Assembly (NCBI GenBank): GCA_036897625.1
Contig: JAYMTA010000047.1
Span: forward strand, 1 to 55,309
Source: Pelargonium cotyledonis
Lineage: Eukaryota > Streptophyta > Magnoliopsida > Geraniales > Geraniaceae
Direction: 5' to 3'
DNA: 55,309 nt
A program made the translations under genes and the position numbers. This document shows positions 1 through 12,600 of this stretch, one piece after another. Below the pieces are notes generated by a model. It worked only from the letters and a program-made list of their open reading frames with translations, was not told the DNA's origin and did no database searches. The first letter of the stretch is position 1. Every line of letters begins with the position of its first letter.

Positions 1-417
1 AGTAACAAGCCGATAAATATCCTAACCTTTAGTAGTGTTATCAAACAATTTCTAGATAATGTGACACCAAAAAAGAAAATACTAATTTTGATTTTATTTG
101 AAATGTTGTATTTCAAATACAAATATAATATTTAAAAAATGTTGTCATTTAAAATCTCGTGGTGTTATTCCTCTTATATTGTTACATTTGACTCAAATCC
201 TAGAACACCATAAAATATTGTTCAAAAAAAATTCTCTGTGATACACTTGTCAAGATACAATGATCTGGCAGGATCAATTCCGATTTTCGCATGTCCCGCT
301 TCGATCCAATATGCCTACGTGGCACAAAAAGCGCATCCCATACCCTTCACTGCGCATCCTGCTCAGGGGTGCTAACATGAGCCGGGGTGCAGGACAACCG
401 AGCCCAATTTCGTACAC

Positions 418-425
418 GCGGCAAA
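418..425 (-). promoter_or_regulatory. E2F-like box
   Basis: GCGGCAAA on the plus strand reads TTTGCCGC on the other strand, which satisfies the E2F consensus WTTSSCSS. It is about 200 bp before the ATG of a DNA-repair gene, a class often under E2F control. This is a single short match, so chance occurrence is quite possible. Confidence 0.3.
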
Positions 426-491
426 TAACCATTGCACCATCCACTGTTCGCATACCGGCGGACGTTAGCGTTCTGTTCACGACCATCGTCT

Positions 492-504
492 CTTCATGAG
501 GAAG
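492..504 (+). promoter_or_regulatory. SOG1-type box, CTT(N)7AAG
   Basis: Bases 492-494 are CTT, followed by seven bases (CATGAGG), then AAG at 502-504. This fits the palindromic consensus reported for SOG1, the plant NAC regulator of the DNA-damage response. It lies about 115 bp before the ATG of a gene whose Arabidopsis relative is induced by gamma rays and mitomycin C. Six fixed bases will match by chance roughly once per 4 kb, so position and gene identity give the call its weight. Binding is inferred. Confidence 0.5.
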
Positions 505-618
505 GAAACGTTTCATTTTCAGCTCCCAACTCTGCACCAGCTCCCTCGCCAAAATCCTAGCAACCCTTTCTGTAATCTTTCATTGTAAAGTTCTTGTCTT
601 TGTTTCGTTTGTTCGGAG

Positions 619-3600
619 ATGGATAAAAGGATTGTGTGCTGGAGTAAGAAGAGGAAAATAGATGAAGTTGATGATGGTGAAATTGATAAGGTTTACAAGT
701 TTAGAATCCTTTTAGGGCCTAGTAGCACAACTGTAGACCTGACTTTGCAGAACCCGGAACCCCAAATTCCATTGGAAGATTTCATGCTTAAGGTGAGAGA
801 GGAGTACAATCGAGCTTGCCGGCGATCGGAGTCCACCAAGAGGACACGAGATATTGACTGGAGCAGTGATAAATTATTTCTTCAGCATAGTGAACAGAGG
901 ATGAGGAGTATGGTAAATCTGAGGAATTTTAAGCCCCACAAGATGTATATGCTGCGCCTTTGTGTAAGTAGAAATTTTATTGATCTTTATGATCACTTTC
1001 TTTCTGAGAAAATGTGGGTCAACAAAAAAAATATAACTTTTTGATGAATTGGGTTGTGGGAACTGGGAAGATCAAATTTCCATTTTGTTTATGCTTGCTT
1101 TACTTTTTCAGCACCATCCATATAGTGTCAGTAGTATTTGGTTTATTTTTTGAAACAGGATGGGTCCGGCATTGGTAAAGAAACTTTTCAGGTACGTAGC
1201 GTAATTTGAATATAGTTATGTGCTTTTGATGGCATAGTGATTCTAATTAAGAATTTCAGAGGTTTATATTCTTTTCTTCATTTTTTTGGAGGGCAGAATA
1301 TTTGGGATTTGACTCCAGATACAGATTTGTTAACTGAGTTGCCTGAAGAGTACACTTTTGAAACTGCTCTTGCAGATTTGATTGTATGTTCATCTCATAT
1401 TCATATATTTTAGCAACTGGATTTGATTGCTGTCTTTATTTAGACACTTATATGCTCTTGCGTTGTACCAGGATAATTCACTGCAAGCAGTGTGGTCTAA
1501 TGGTAAAGGCGAAATGAGATTGATTAGGTATGCAGTTACTGTGACAGCTTGCTTCTAACTTTATGAGTCATTTTACAATTTGACTGTATGGATTGTTAGT
1601 GCCTCAGCGGGACATGGGAACCTCAGCCACGGGCTTCTTCATTGTTTATGTTCATTAACAAATCATTTGTTCACATTCTCTTCATAGTTATTATTTTGGG
1701 AATTACAAAAATGTGCCAGTGTTTAATTGCCATTTCATTTGAACTAGCTGTGCATTTGAATTTAGGATTGCATTTGCAAATTTGGTTAACGGGTTATGTT
1801 AATTAATATTGCTTATGTAATAGTTAATTTCCTTCTGGAAAAAAAGGGTTAGCACAGTATATATAAAAAAATCAATTTCTGATTTGTAAATTACTTGTGA
1901 AAATATACACTGCAGTCCAGTTGTTGTTGCTATTGAAAGGTATGACCTTGTGTTGGACGAATTCAGGATGATCTTTCACTCGCGCAAATTAAAGGCTTGC
2001 TGAGTTGATTAACTCTTTGTTTTTTAGGCACATTTGTATATTCCATATGATAATTGTTTTGTGCACATAAGAACACTAATTAATTATATGTGCTTATTCT
2101 GTCCTAGTGGGCTCTTTTCTTATCTTTGCTATGATCAATCATGCCTTTTCTTTTAATGTATTTACAGTGTTGATATCATGGATGATAGAATATCAATTTT
2201 TGACTCCGGCCCAGGAATGGATGACAGTGATGAAAACTCTATAGTTAAGTGGTGTGTTTTTGCACTCTCTGACAATTTTATACCAATATTCTTTTCTCTC
2301 CGTCCTTTTTTTTTCTTTCTGTATCTGTCATCTATTTTATCAGTATTTATCCTATATAGGGGAAAGATGGGTGCTTCACTTCACAGATCATCAAAAGGAC
2401 AGGGAATAGGGGGTAAACCACCATACTTAATGGTAGGATTATCTACTTATTACTAATGTGCAATTTATATGTATATTTTTGGTGATCAAGTATGTCTCAA
2501 ATAAATGACATATTCAAGATAGAAATATGAATTAAGATAACTTTTGATAGTGAGATGCAAACAGAATTTTGAAATTAACTGTTTTTTCATGATGAGACGT
2601 GACACTACATGTACAACATACGCTCACCCTCATTCATGTCTCTCTGTGTGTGTATATATATATATACTGTCTGCTTCTATTTCTGAAATTTCTTATGTGC
2701 AGCCTTTCTTTGGCATGTTTGGATATGGAGGACCTATTGCATCCATGCAATTAGGGAGGTAGATCTCTTAAAACTTGTATATTTCCCACTATGGATATCC
2801 ATACCTTTGTAAAGTTATTGCCCACCATGGTTAGTCTTTTAATTCTTTTGCTGGTCTTATATAGGGCTGCTGTTGTTTCTTCCAAGACAAAAAAATCCAA
2901 GAAGGTCTTTTCTCTACATCTCGAGAGAGAAGTTTTACTTAGCCGTGCAGTCTCTGATCTAAGTTGGAGGGTAATGAAATTCTGTAATGATACTATTTTT
3001 TTTATAGGGAACAACGCTCTTTTGTTTCTTTTGATATTTATTTTTTGCTCATGAAACTTCAATAATTGTTTTTTTAGACTGGAGCAATATTAAACTAATT
3101 AAATGATATGTCACATATTTATCATTATAGACTGATGGTGGCATCAGGGATCCATTAGAAGAAGAGATTGAGAAATCACCTCATGGAAGCTTTACAAAGG
3201 TGAAGTGTACTGATTACATGCTCTTTGTTTCTAAAGCTACTCAGCACTTTATGCGAGTTAAGTTTAAAGTTAAACACAGTTCGTTCTTGTATGGTCCGCT
3301 GTTTAATTTTTTTGGGTAAGCAAGCGTAACAACCGAGCCTCGAACCTTAGACCCGATCTGCTGCTTTATCTCATTCTTTGCGTCTTTGGGTTGACATAAT
3401 CTGATTTTGCATACGACTCTTTTCTGATGCGTTCCATAGTACTCATAGCTACCTGGCTGGTGGTCATCTTTCTGTTGCTATTTCTTGTACAATGTATGTG
3501 TAAATATGAAAACAGGATGTGTTAGTGCCATTAGTTACTGAAATATCTACAGTTTTGTCTATATCATTTGTGAATTTCTAGGCGATTGTATCTTGATGCT

Positions 3601-6600
3601 GTGATGGTTTATTGGATGTAGTTTGTCGATCTCTATGTAATTTGTTGCACAATCACTTTGTAAGAATGGGATAAGAAGCCCTGTCTTTAATTTGGAAGGA
3701 CCTTTAGAGGACAAATGATACTGTGTATTCTGATTTTTGACTTGGTAAACAATGATCTCATGCATGAATGGAATCATACATTCTTGGGTTAGTTCATAGG
3801 GTACACATAAAAATGGGACGCTAGGATAATGTAGGGAGCATAAAAAATAGGAAGCTAACATCATTCGGAAAATGGTATATTATTTGATGGGTTGCCTTTG
3901 GAATGTCAAAAGTAAGAGTAAGAACATGACTTGTAAATATTATTACTGTGGCTTCTGGATATTTTTCTGTTATTTTTTTTGGTTATGAGAAAATTGATTT
4001 TGTGATGTTTGTCTATCTATTTTAATTGCTTATAGAACTATTTCAGATGCTGTGCATCTCTGTATTTTGTGTTATTTTATTGTGCTCCATCTACTTTTTC
4101 CCCTAAGCTCTTTTGGCCTTGTAAGAATACAATTGGCATGCAGCTTGACAACTTCATTTCAACTTTGCATTAAAATTATTTCTTGCATGTTTGTGTCTAT
4201 TATTTATGGTTCATTTTATCTGGGGCTTGCGTAAACTAGTAATGATTTATCTATGCAAAATAAATCATTAACAGGTTGAGATTTATCAACCAAAAAGACA
4301 AGGTTTGGACATGTATCAACTCCAATGCCGGCTGAAGGACATCTATTTTCCATATATTCAGGTTTGCTTAAATCATACGCTTATTTGGTTGAAGTTTTTG
4401 TAGCATCATTTGAATGATTTGTTGTCAGATGTTATGTTTATTGCATTGTTATTAGAAGTTTCTGTTCATTTTGCATATTACTTTATATGTGCTGTACTGC
4501 TGTGCGTACTCTATGACTTGGTTTTTTGTATGTAGTACTAGTACTTTACCTTTTGTTTCTATTTTTTGTCTCTAGGCGACTGGTCAACTACTTGAATGAA
4601 AGTGTGAAAAGTGATTTAACAGTTGTTTATGTATCTGATTAGTAAAGTTGGTCTTGAATAGTTTAGCATCTTTGTTGAAGCTTGTATGAGAGGTATTTAT
4701 GGTTTACAATATCATGGAATGTTGTTGTTTTTTGTTGTGCAGTGTGATGAAGAGTCCAGCTCAAGGAAGACTCTGACACCGATTGCGTTCCAGGTATATA
4801 TACATTACTATTACTGTTTCCCAATACCACACTGATTTTTATTAGGCATTTTTGACAATGTTGTTTGTTTCCATTCACATGTTTCTTCATTAAATTATTT
4901 GTATAATATGGTGTGTTTTTCATTAACTATTGATTATAATGCAACTCCTTGATTACATGGTTTAAATGTATTAAGATGGTGACAACCATCTAAGTATATA
5001 TTTATCTTTCCTAGATGTTTGCCATCCTCCATCATGTTTGACACATGTATGCTTGGGGCTAATTTGGTTAAATTTACCCCACCCCACTATTATTTTAAAA
5101 AAACTTAGTTCAACCTCTAAAGAAAGCAAGACATAGAAATTGTAGGCTTGTAAAACTAATTTAAAACTTGCTGCATGCATATACCATGATGAATCATCTC
5201 ACAAGTTTTTTTTTCTTAGTTAACAAATCAAAGTGAGTTATAACATCTTTTCCTTGGCTGCATCTGAAGTAAACTTTTTCTTTTTTTCTTGTTTTATTAT
5301 CCCCACTTAACGCTGATTGTGAAACAAACAATGACGGAAGGTGTGAATATTTCTCTGATGGGACATGTTTTCCAGGGCTTTTCCAACTATGCAGTTTTCT
5401 AACCTTCCATCATCTTTCAACTGGCCTAGCAAATATACAAATATTATAAAATGGAATCTTCAAATGTGTAATAGTATTTTTCCTTGTATTAAAAGCAATG
5501 GCTTTATGCTCAAAGCCCCATATTTTGAAGGATGAAGTAATTTCTGTTATGACATTGACTTGGCTGAAATATTATAAAATGGAATCTTCAATGTCTTGGG
5601 AATGTATCTTGGTCATTTTCAGGTTAATGGCATTGACTTGGCTGAAATTGACAGCGGGGAGATTGCAACTACCAACTTGCATTCTTGCAATGGTCCTGAA
5701 TTTGTTTTACAGCTTCATTTCTCTCATAGTCAAGATACTTCCTCGACTAAGAGTCTTGGTGATTATGCATTGCCTCTGCCTTTTGAATTTGAATGTCACC
5801 AAAAATGAATTTAAAAGCACATGAACATAATTTACCATGAGATTTCAAAATCCTCAGGTTTACGAACGTCCGAAGAAGCTAATGCCCGGCTAAAGTGTGT
5901 TTATTTTCCAATTATTAAGGTATGGAAATTGTTTACTTCACTCCATTCTGCATAAGATGGCTAACAAACTATTGCTGGTTAGCTTATCATTATATAAAGA
6001 ACACTAACTAGATTCAAATAATATTCTCCTAGCAATGAGATTAGGGTGATGATATATATACATACATAATGGTTGAAATTGAAATGAAATTGTCATAACA
6101 ATAATGTCATTACAATAATGATAATATAAGGCAAGTTTATAATTTATTGAAGATATGAAGCATCACATTTAAGTTAATCTGGCATGTATCACAGTTCAAG
6201 GCTGTTGATGATGTCTTTGAACACATGCAGGTTATCTCAAAATTCCTATTTTAAATTCCTTCCTCAACAAAGGTTGAAAAATTGGATATATGTAAAATGT
6301 ACATGCTTAAGTTTTAATGCCCTCATGTTAGTTTGAAATCTAACTATGGAAGGACGGTTATCGAAACTGGTTGTGCTTAACTATGCAGTATCCTTAAGGA
6401 TCAGTCCACCATTTAAATTACCTCCCTTAGTGATGACACATGTTATTAATAGCTCAAATGCTAGCGCAAATGTATGCAGAAGCTTTAAAACAGGCTATGC
6501 ACATCCATAATTTGAAGTACACAGATAATGCATGAAAATGTTATAAGATTAATCAAATTAATGCTGCCAGCCTTATGATGGTCGATGTCATCTGGCTCAA

Positions 6601-9600
6601 AGTATTAGGTGGCCTGCAGGAGTTTGTGTGTGTTTAAGCTGATCTCCTGTCTGTTCAATTCCGCATCATTCTTATACATTTAGCAGACACAGATTGAATG
6701 TTTCGACAATTGCCTGCTGATACAGGGAAAAGAGGAAATTGAGGGGATCCTGGAGGAGCTGGATAAATCAAAATGTGGAGTTCAAGAAAGTTTTGAAACT
6801 TTTAGCCGCGTCTCCATCAGGAGGCTTGGTCGCCTTCTTCCAGATGCCCGTTGGGTAAGATGTTAACTCCATTGCATGAGCTATGTAGTAGAACATGTGT
6901 TTTATTTTTCCTTCCTTCTTTTGGATTGTGGTAGATATATTAATATACTAAAGTCTGAAGGCATTTCCTGTCTAGATGTTTGATGCAATCGAAAGTCTAT
7001 CCTAAGATGGACCCAACAATAAATGAACAAAAAATAAAAATAGTTCCACATTGCTCTCTTCTGAAAATTAAGCTGCAAAGAAGTTTTTAATATTCAACTT
7101 AAACAACTGTTTATGCCACTCTTGAGGCAATTAGGGCCCAAATATTGAGGACAACACAAATACCCTTGAAACATTAGGAGTTTAAAGTCATTTTAAAGGG
7201 ATACAAAATCATGCAATAGTCTTGTTTTAAGAATTAAGAAAAGCTTTTACTTAATGTAAAGAAATGAATCACACATTGGATCAGAGTAGTGTGTACTCTG
7301 TCAAACAAATTATACATTGCAGATACATTTGTATCATACAGAAATTTATTAGCTATTGACAGGTTAATGATCAGTTTTGATACATTTTAATAAAACTTTG
7401 ATATTTCGTTTTGCAGAAATTTAAAAACTGGGGGGTATTAGTAAGTTGGTCTATGACTGTTATTTACGCTCCAACTTAATAACATGTAAAATTTATGAAC
7501 TTTATGCTGTTTAGTGGCACTAGAAGTTATGGTTTTGGTGATTGAATTATGCAATCTTTTTTTCATCAGTAGAGAAATTATATTCTGTACTTCATATGAT
7601 GGAATTTTGAGTCTAATTTAGTCATTTGTGCTTCCTATAGCCATATCATCATGCTATAATATTTCAGTTGAGTTGAGGCCAACTAATATTATCTAAGAGA
7701 TGATATGATCTCTTTTTCAAGCTTGTAATGAATTGAAATGTGCTTCCCCCCAGATTGTAGTCTGGGCAATGCACTAGAAGCTGTAGTTTTAGTTCGTGCT
7801 GCCCTAAACTAGGTGTTGGGCTCAAACAGATTAAGATAATATTATATGTGATTTGAGAAACATACCAACTTCTCATAAAATCTAAAATTTGTTAATCTGA
7901 AAAAAGTAACTAAGTTGTTATATATATAAGTTGTGACTTGTCTACATCTTTAAGATTATTCTACACCAAGTAATGTCTACATTTCAGACCTGGCTGCCTT
8001 TCATGGAACCTAAAAAGAAGAAGGGAATGAGTGCCCAATTGCTTCGAAGATGTTGCATGAGAGTGAAATGCTTTGTTGGTAAAATGATTGCAAAACTTAT
8101 TCAGTTTATGGTAAATTGGATCTTTCAAATTATTTTGGGCAGTTTTTTATTCTTAAATAATCATTTCTGGCTGCAGAGACTGATGCTGGCTTCAACCCTA
8201 CACCTTCTAAGGTAAGGAATACTATGACATATGTTAAGAGTGTAAAGTTATTATTAGGCCTTCAACTATCAATTTTAGCTTTTAGTTTATTCTGCCCTCT
8301 GCATGGTATTAGAGCCTTATTAACCAAGGGGTCACAAGTTTGAGTCCTGCTGCCACCTTGGTTATTAAAATATATTAAATAAAACCCAGCACAAGGCTAG
8401 AAGAAGACCTGTGCTTAGGCCGCGTGCAAAGCAATAAACATTAGCAGTGTTAGCTATTCTCATTCACGTCCACAGAGACGTCAGATCTAAGTTGTGCAAT
8501 TTTTTTGGTTCCAGCAGCTCAGCTGCTAATGTTTGTGAAGTTTGCATATAGTTCAGCTGTTACTCTTTGCTACTTTGAAAGTTAGGAAGATGGCAGAGTT
8601 CAAAAAGAAGATGAAAAACAATGTTTATCAGTCTAATTAGGGATTGATTAGGGTAAATAATTATGTTCTTTTTAATGTTTAATTTGTCTGATTGAATGAG
8701 TTGAATTTTCAGACGGATCTAGCGCATCATAATCCTTTTACCATTGCTTTGAAGAATCTTGGCAATAAGCCTCAAGAAAAAGAAGGTAATATATGTCCAT
8801 TCTCAACAGTGTAGTAGTTGATTGCAATAAACCCTGTATTATGGCGTATGTTGATTGCATAGTCTTGTTCTTGCTCTGTTTTCAACTCTGCAGAGGTTAA
8901 TGTTCAAATTACTAAAGATGGAAATCGATTATCTCCTTTGCAACTGGAAAAGGTGTATCAGAAGTGGGTGCTTCATATGCATGAGGTTTATGATGAAGAG
9001 TCAGGCGAAGATTGCCCTGTTTATGTTGTCAGTCCCCAAAACAAAAAATCTCTGGGGGTTACATCTGAAAGTATGCACGAAATAATATAGAAAGTGACTT
9101 GAGATCTGTAGTTTATTTTGTTGCAATTATTTCAGTTTATTTAGTTGGCTTCTAATTGATGCTAGTTTTTGTATTCCTTTTCAACTTGTAGTTCTGAGGG
9201 TGCATCAGGTTCTGAAGAGGAAAGGAGCAGACTGGAGACGTGGCCAGAAAATCAAAATTCTAAAAGGTGCATGTACAGGGTTCAACAAGAATAATGTCTA
9301 TGCGACAATAGAGTATTTTATACTCGAAGGATTTGAAGGGGATGCTAGTGGTAAGTAATTTCCCAAGGTTGTATTTAGCTACATGTAAAATACTGATTAT
9401 GGGAATTCTCTGCAGTTATTTTGTGGTATGCTATTTTAAAATTTAAACTGACCTGATCTCTTTTCTTTCCTATTTCTCTTGTCCATAGGGGAAGCTCGAA
9501 TGATCTGCAGGTAAGTTTCCCAATGCATTATAAGTTTGAAACACTTTAGCGGTGCAGATCTTACTACTTGATCCATTTGGCAATGTTTTATTAATTCTCT

Positions 9601-12600
9601 TATTGCTTTGGTTCTGAAAGGCCGCTAAATGTACCGGATGAGAAAGGCTGCGTCCTTGAAGAGAGTGATGGCAATACTTATATATGTATTCGCAATTCCT
9701 CCTCCTTGCCTGTCAGTGTAATCGATTCTGGAAAGGTTCGCCAATTAGTGTGCTTTACTTTTATGTTTCTTCAATAATTATTTTTTTCTTATTTCCTTTT
9801 CCAATGTCCTTAAAAAATTAAAAATAACCATCAGTGCCTAGCAATTGAAACGACTGAGTGGGATTATCAACTTGAGAAGCAACGTCAGGGAATCCCTTCT
9901 ATGATTGACCTACTAACCGCTAAAGATTGTCAAGAGTTGGAATTTGGCGGGGTTAGTGTTTACATGTCTTTTAGCTATAAATTGATATGAAAGCTTTTTG
10001 TATTTTCATTATCCTCCCAAGAATATGAAAAGAACTTTTGTCTTCGTTTTAGGTGTTGCCTGATGATGTTTCGATTCAAGCTGGACATGTTCCTCCCACT
10101 GAAATTGTGGCTGTTATTCGGCCTGCCAGTTTTCTGTCTTCTAGTGCATCAAAACGTTTGGATCAAAAGTTTATTGTAAATGATAACATAGAAATGTCTA
10201 TGGAAATCAAATTCAGACGTGAAACTGTTGGTGGCAGAGAAGATTGTCTTGTTGATACAAAACGTGTATCTCCGTCATCCTACAAAGGATTCCATGGTCT
10301 TTATATTTTTCCACTGCAAAGCATCCCTCTGTTCATGAGAGCTGGTGTTTATACATTTTTGTTTTCTCTCAAAAGTAATGCAGAGGTATTTTACTAATAT
10401 ATATGGCTGTCTGTAACTCATTATTTTGTCCTGCATATTTGGTCTGAACTTCTTATCTCATTATTGCCCAATACTTTTTTTTTTTTTTTTGTCAGAAAGA
10501 ATCAATATGTAAGAGTTGTGTGAAAAAGGTAACTGTTAAGGGATCTTCTGAAGTTGGGAAGTGGTGTTTAGGTGATAAACAGAATCTACCGTTTCGCATA
10601 AGGTATTGCTGCTTTGCTTGTACTTTTGAATTTCTATTATAGACATTCATTTAGAAAAATAAAACATGGAATGTGCTTTACACTTATTTAAGTATATATA
10701 TCTGAAATGAAGTCTCACTTTGAAATTGTTGTTTTCTCCTTGTCCACAGTTTGAGTTTTCACAGGGTGGTTTTTCCTCTTCATCTTTACTCGATTTGTTT
10801 TAAATTTCCTTTACAGCATGATTAAACTTGATAAAAATTGGAGTTTTATCAAGCTTGTATATAGGGTTTGCTTAATTTACGATTGGTTTATGTAGGTGAA
10901 GAACAGTAGAAACAAAACAGAGTTGGCTCGCATTTTCCACCATTCTCTATACATGACAATCAGATTCAATTTTCATTTATTGGTTCATTCACTATTGATT
11001 TTAATACACTATTGTTACTAAACAGAGTTGGCTCGCGCTTTCCACCATTCTCTATAGCATGCTATGATATCCATGACAATCAGATTCAATTTTCAAGTGT
11101 TCCAAAAGTGAGTGTTAAACTTCAAACAGATAAAGGTGTATTGTACCAAGTAGACAAAGTGAAAACAACTCTTTCAACTAATCGCTTCATTCTAAAAGTT
11201 GAGGTATAATTTATATGAGCATGTCTTTTTAATTATTATTACCTTTTGTATTGTGTTTTGTTGAATGTATAGGCATACTGCTTTGTCTTTATGGATAATG
11301 CAGGATATAATGTTTGAAAGTAATAATTTAGACAAGATTCAACCAAGTTATGAAGCCACTTTGATGATATTTTCACAGAACGAGATGTTCTCTGTTTCTA
11401 TACCATGTCAAGGTATCTTGTGTGTATTTTTATTGCATTTGGAGTTATAAAATAGAAGATCAACATTAAAATAATAACCTTTTTTGTTTTTGATATTTTT
11501 ATTAGAATGTTATAAATTTTCATTTGTGCACTTGGATTTATGTTTATCAGTTGCCCCTGGATCCTTACACCGTGTCTCAGTCAAGTCTCCTATTAAGGAC
11601 ACCCAACTTTTTCCAGGCTGCTTGATTAGGGAGCTGACATTAGAGGTATTTTCAGGCACTGTTATCATTATACATTATCTGAAGACATATAGATAACATA
11701 TTGATATATTTGTGCTTGTATTATGGGCAAAACACAATATTACTACTGAGTTTTAGATGATTTTGGTAAACAGTGCTATTTTATATTGATCAAATAGAAT
11801 CTATTTCTTGAAATTGTTTATATTAGGACCATGACTACATTACTAATATGTTAAAACATAATATAAATGAATGATAGTCAAACATATAAACCTGCTCGGT
11901 GTTGACTGTTGATTCATTGGTGGAATAGGTCTCTAGCATTCAGAAAAGAACTATGATTTTAGGATTTGTGATGGTGGAATAAGTATAGGGCTCTTAATTC
12001 TACATTTGATGGAATTAGCAGGCTTTGGAAGTGATGCTGGATGTACTGTCAGTCTGTTAAGGTCAATGGACATTAATTGTTCTTCTATGTGCAATCAATG
12101 AGATGACTATTGTTGAAATCACATGTACATGCATACATAGCCATTTTTCTTACCTTTTTCTGTTATTCGTATAAGAATTAAGGACTATACTTGGCTGAAT
12201 AAAAATAACTAACTACTGACATTTCTCTTTTCTCGAATACTGTTTAATTTGTTGATAAAATGTACTGTACTTGCTTATGTGATGTGCTGATCCATCACTT
12301 TAGATGTTTGATGCATTTGGCAATCATGTCGAAAGTGGCTTGGAAGTGCAATTGGATGCTCATGGATTTCGTTTCTTAGATCAAAGAGGTCCAAGGTGTA
12401 AGGTAAGGTGCCATAGTACATTTTCAACCATTTTCATGTCATGATGTTCTCTTGTATATAGTTACTCATTTGAAAGTACCTTTTGAAATTAAGATCTACT
12501 TCATGATACCTTCATTACTTACTAGTCGGCTAACAACTGATACTACACAATGTTGCATTGACTATTTTGGAGGTGGTTTATTTTTTATGGTATCATATGT

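Larger units (their letters stand above)
1..618 (+). promoter_or_regulatory. Upstream region and 5'UTR of the GMI1-like gene
   Basis: No gene is seen here. The first 240 bases are AT-rich. From about 250 to 560 the composition becomes markedly GC-richer and lies directly in front of the ATG at 619, as expected of a proximal promoter and leader. It holds an E2F-like box (418-425) and a CTT(N)7AAG box (492-504). An open frame on the minus strand (274-552) has no recognisable protein features and is treated as chance. The transcription start cannot be fixed from sequence. Confidence 0.55.

Noticed and set aside
274..552. 92-codon open frame on the minus strand before the GMI1-like gene
   Set aside because: No family motif is seen. 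The position and composition fit a proximal promoter and leader.
7414..7443. Possible small exon after TTTTGCAG in a long GMI1 intron
   Set aside because: Exons 14 and 15 already join in phase with family-like sequence. The candidate ends without a good donor and adds no recognisable residues.
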